Origin: Mesorhizobium temperatum
GTDB lineage: Bacteria > Pseudomonadota > Alphaproteobacteria > Rhizobiales > Rhizobiaceae
Direction: 5' to 3'
Length of the DNA stretch: 64,000 nt
Assembly (NCBI RefSeq): GCF_002284575.1
Contig: NZ_NPKJ01000050.1
Span: forward strand, 1 to 64,000
Numbering within the stretch: position 1 is the stretch's first letter; the number at the start of each line of letters is the position of its first letter. Shown here piece by piece: positions 62,401 to 64,000 of the stretch. Both the position numbers and the translations under genes were made by a program. The notes beneath the pieces are model-generated. The model saw only the letters and a list, made by a program, of their open reading frames with translations. It was not told the DNA's origin and did not search any database.

Positions 62401-63331
62401 CGGCGGCTTCGGCAGCCTGCGCCATCGGCACGTGTTCGTCGAGCATCTGCTCGTCTTCGAGCGAGCTTGCGACTGCGTTGTCGAATTCATCGTCGAAGGA
62501 GGGTTCGGCGGCCAGGGCGGAAACGGCGGTGGCGGTATTCTGTTCGGCCTCGTCCGTCGCCTCGTCATCGAGCAGGAAATCCTGTTCGAGCGACGCGGCA
62601 AGCTCATCGTCCACTGGTAAATCGTCTTCGAATGGCGACACATCTTCGAGCGAACTGGCGGGTCCATCGTTGAAATCGTCATCGAAAGCAGCTTCCGATG
62701 CTTCGGCAACGTCAGAACGAACGTCATCGGCAGCAGCGGCATAGGCGGTTTCGTCCGTCGCATCGTCGTCCAGCAGGAAATCCTGTTCGAGCGACGCGGC
62801 AAGCTCGTCGTTCCCAAGCTTGTCGTTCACTGGCAAATCGTCTTCGAAAGGCGACACGTCTTCGAGCGAACTGGCAAGCGCATCGTCGAAATCGTCATCG
62901 AACGCAGCTGCAACAGCCGGCGCGGATGCTTCGGCAACACCAGCACGCGCGTCGTCGGCAGCAACGGCATGGACGGCTTCGTCCGCCGCATCGGCGTCGA
63001 GCAGGAAATCCTGTTCGAGCGACGCGGCAAGCTCGTCGTCCCCAAGCCCGTCGTCCATTGGGTCAGTGGCAGCCGCTTCGAAAGCCGGCTCGCGAATCTC
63101 GGTTGCGCCGTCATTGTCGTCGGCGCCGAATTCGCCCATCAACTCCTTTTCGAGGTCGATGTCGAAATCGCCGTCGTCCGCCGGCTGGCTGGCTGGAGCC
63201 GCCTTCGGCTGGGCCTGCGGCTTGACCGGCTGGCGCGGGTCGAACCCCATGATCCTGGTCAGTTCCGCGAACGGATCATCGTCGGCGATATCGTTTTGGG
63301 CGGCTGCTCTCAGCTGGGTTGTGTCTGCCAT
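59405..63331 (-). CDS. Large acidic repeat protein with C-terminal SPOR domain
   Basis: 1308 residues from the ATG at 63331. A cytoplasmic Asp/Glu/Ala-rich region holds repeats ELAASLEQDFLLD (three) and DDEFDNAVASSLEDE-x-MLDEHVPM (three). One membrane helix at about residue 890 (GLMVAAVVGAVALAGGLGAFALSFGG). A Pro/Ala-rich periplasmic linker follows, then the SPOR domain in the last 80 residues (SWSMQIASQPTVESAQ...). SPOR domains bind denuded septal glycan, so it probably acts at division sites. Sits between argS and nagZ as in related genomes. Confidence 0.88.
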   Translation of the reverse strand: MADTTQLRAAAQNDIADDDPFAELTRIMGFDPRQPVKPQAQPKAAPASQPADDGDFDIDLEKELMGEFGADDNDGATEIREPAFEAAATDPMDDGLGDDELAASLEQDFLLDADAADEAVHAVAADDARAGVAEASAPAVAAAFDDDFDDALASSLEDVSPFEDDLPVNDKLGNDELAASLEQDFLLDDDATDETAYAAAADDVRSDVAEASEAAFDDDFNDGPASSLEDVSPFEDDLPVDDELAASLEQDFLLDDEATDEAEQNTATAVSALAAEPSFDDEFDNAVASSLEDEQMLDEHVPMAQAAEAADVSAPAAETAFDDEFDNAVASSLEDELMLDEHVPMAQAAEAEISAPAAEPVFDDKFDNAVASSLEDELMLDEHVPMEQAAVEAPAAPGRAVSEESDEGFAGHYDAMADVDMDFEVRTAEPVEIDEPEIDEPEAIAATDGSSVETPEDAFDADFDLSFDDALAEKAEEPVAQASGVVVQPTAPAAVVQPAAPAPVADERSLEDELNALLGIMRTRAAPVAASAANEPALVQQPVAAAGKAADKPVDTIDELDWSLDEQDLSEPSDGVVQAAEVDLDSVLLDELEGQDFGAEDAAGPADVDFDDDALHTAFAKDIGLDHGDGDNVAASASQEDALNWMAARSAPPAPARSWSRVTPVAQSQPAFAAAQPTASAKATEAPPPMAAAPSYQDEPAQDDAANAASAPAQSEQSSAYDEMPDVETVDVPERVVALADDLDIPELDFNDDEPAAPAYDDLDTEFASLLTEMNTVDVAAAPARSAAYDDESYNAGFQSGAGFQSAAGFQSGYEPDRVETRTYAARPAQASVSASYADAASGFDWGDLPNGWPASQADDFGLDELDYDPELDEAMSVPGLAEHDAARPRRRGLMVAAVVGAVALAGGLGAFALSFGGAGGTDAPVIVKADNAPIKVRPENPGGTVVPNQDNKVYDAVAKGGAKPAEPVQEKLVTNTEEPVDVAAKEPPQSRVVDLSPDDIDTAEAADAVRNAESAAVEGANAIRGTQAAGNADVAAAPGPKSEDRIAQVLQEADQGIDPDVVAVAPRKVRTMVVKSDGSLVAREDPASATPQMAGVESVPQMAAVEPVDPAPRHVAPAGQAGDAAEQTGTVPPVADQASDDLLGGDPVGGDQTETAKPETAKPETVNPTTAPAAAPEAEAQTAQPANTPATVPVAPQRPSDQPVDVVGEVKPDQVASISPTAASTGGGSWSMQIASQPTVESAQSTYQDLQRRYGSVLSGHTANIVKAEITGKGTFYRVRVPAKSRNDAINLCTNYKAAGGNCFVSR

Positions 63332-63434
63332 TATTGTTCCCGAACTCGCACTCATTCGGACGCCATGGACGTCGCGTAGGGTTGGCCCTTACCAGCGCAA
63401 TGTGGGCAAAAGGTGACAGGTTTTTTAGTCAAAC

Positions 63435-64000
63435 CTAACGCATTTCGGTGGGCGCATCGGCTCCGATCAGCGTCAGGCCGGACGTCAAAACGTCCGAAAC
63501 AGCCTGCACCAGCCCTAGTCTGGCATGCGTCAATTGTCGGTCGTTAACCTTAACAAAACGTAAGTCCGGATTCTCGGTGCCGCGGTTCCAATGTCCGTGG
63601 AAGCTGGAGGCGAGATCGTAGAGGTAGAATGCCAGCCGGTGCGGCTCGAGCGCAAGAGCCGCGGATTCAATCAGCCGCGGATATTCGGCAAGCTTCCTGA
63701 TCAGGCCGATCTCGCCTTCGTCGGTCAGCGAAGCGGTGGCGGCGGCCAGCCGACTGCGATCAAAATTGGCCTCGCCCAACTGTTCGCTCGCTTGCCGGAA
63801 CACCGAATGGCAGCGCGCCGAGGCGTACTGCACGTAGAACACCGGATTGTCCTTCGACTGCTCGGTCACCTTGGCGAAGTCGAAATCGAGCGGCGCATCA
63901 TTCTTGCGGTAAAGCATCATGAAGCGGATCGGGTCGCGCCCGACCTCCTCCACCACTTCGCGCAGCGTCACGAAATCGCCCGACCGCTTCGACATGCGCA
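63435..64000 (-). CDS. argS: Arginyl-tRNA synthetase, C-terminal part (cut by window edge)
   Basis: About 188 residues, beginning at the class I motif RMSKRSGDFVTL (KMSKS equivalent) and continuing through the ArgRS anticodon-binding helical domain (NPVFYVQYASARCHSVFRQA, FYLYDLASSFHGHWNRG), ending DAPTEMR. The frame is open to 64000. The stop is about 100 bp before the SPOR gene. Confidence 0.95.
   Translation of the reverse strand, partial: RMSKRSGDFVTLREVVEEVGRDPIRFMMLYRKNDAPLDFDFAKVTEQSKDNPVFYVQYASARCHSVFRQASEQLGEANFDRSRLAAATASLTDEGEIGLIRKLAEYPRLIESAALALEPHRLAFYLYDLASSFHGHWNRGTENPDLRFVKVNDRQLTHARLGLVQAVSDVLTSGLTLIGADAPTEMR

Overview
The window reads as a chromosomal segment of an alphaproteobacterium of the order Rhizobiales, most likely Mesorhizobium. 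It is GC-rich and carries DUF982 and DUF1127 genes, a coxMNOP-type oxidase as described in Bradyrhizobium, a fused secDF, and the order argS - SPOR protein - nagZ - scpA - scpB - tatABC - serS - surE - pcm - M23 lipoprotein. Species was inferred from gene content only; no database search was possible.

Region 1 (1-14.4 kb) is an accessory secretion island. It holds a secreted Gly/Asp-repeat protein cut by the left edge, a lipoprotein cysteine protease of the C93/LapG type, a LuxR/CsgD-like regulator with a small partner gene, and a five-gene plus-strand run. The run encodes two large acidic low-complexity proteins sharing a Q-x5-D-x-D repeat, a type I secretion ABC transporter with a proline-rich N-terminal extension built from four 246-bp repeats, an HlyD-type adaptor, and an acetyltransferase-TPR fusion. 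I read it as a dedicated type I pathway for curlin-like or adhesin-like matrix proteins. This is the best candidate for an undescribed system.

Region 2 (14.4-24 kb) holds DUF2161 and DUF982 genes, map, radC, two divergent LysR/target pairs (quinone oxidoreductase, MFS exporter), and an intact IS5-family element with an antisense passenger gene.

Region 3 (24-33.6 kb) is an alternative heme-copper oxidase cluster (coxMNOP plus a subunit IV-like gene), with a YbaK-like deacylase, DUF2189 membrane protein, ctaB, a periplasmic cytochrome c, an Asp-nucleophile alpha/beta hydrolase and an ABM-fold protein.

Region 4 (33.6-42.7 kb) contains tig, tRNA-Leu(UAG), an aromatic amino acid lyase homolog lacking the MIO triad and reading antisense into the tRNA, GDYXXLXY and DUF2157 membrane genes (the latter apparently frameshifted), and two DUF1127 genes followed by two tandem sRNA units, each with three hairpins bearing CCTCCTCCC loops (CcsR/cuckoo RNA type). 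trmFO and a parDE toxin-antitoxin pair follow.

Region 5 (42.7-64 kb) is mostly housekeeping: phytoene/squalene synthase-like, Mth938-like, secDF, yajC, a DUF815 ATPase, a PEP mutase-like enzyme, a LysM/M23 lipoprotein, pcm, surE, serS (with a striking in-frame insertion), tatABC, scpAB, nagZ, a 1308-residue SPOR protein and the 3' end of argS. Duplication scars lie at yajC-secDF and at the M23 gene's 3' end.
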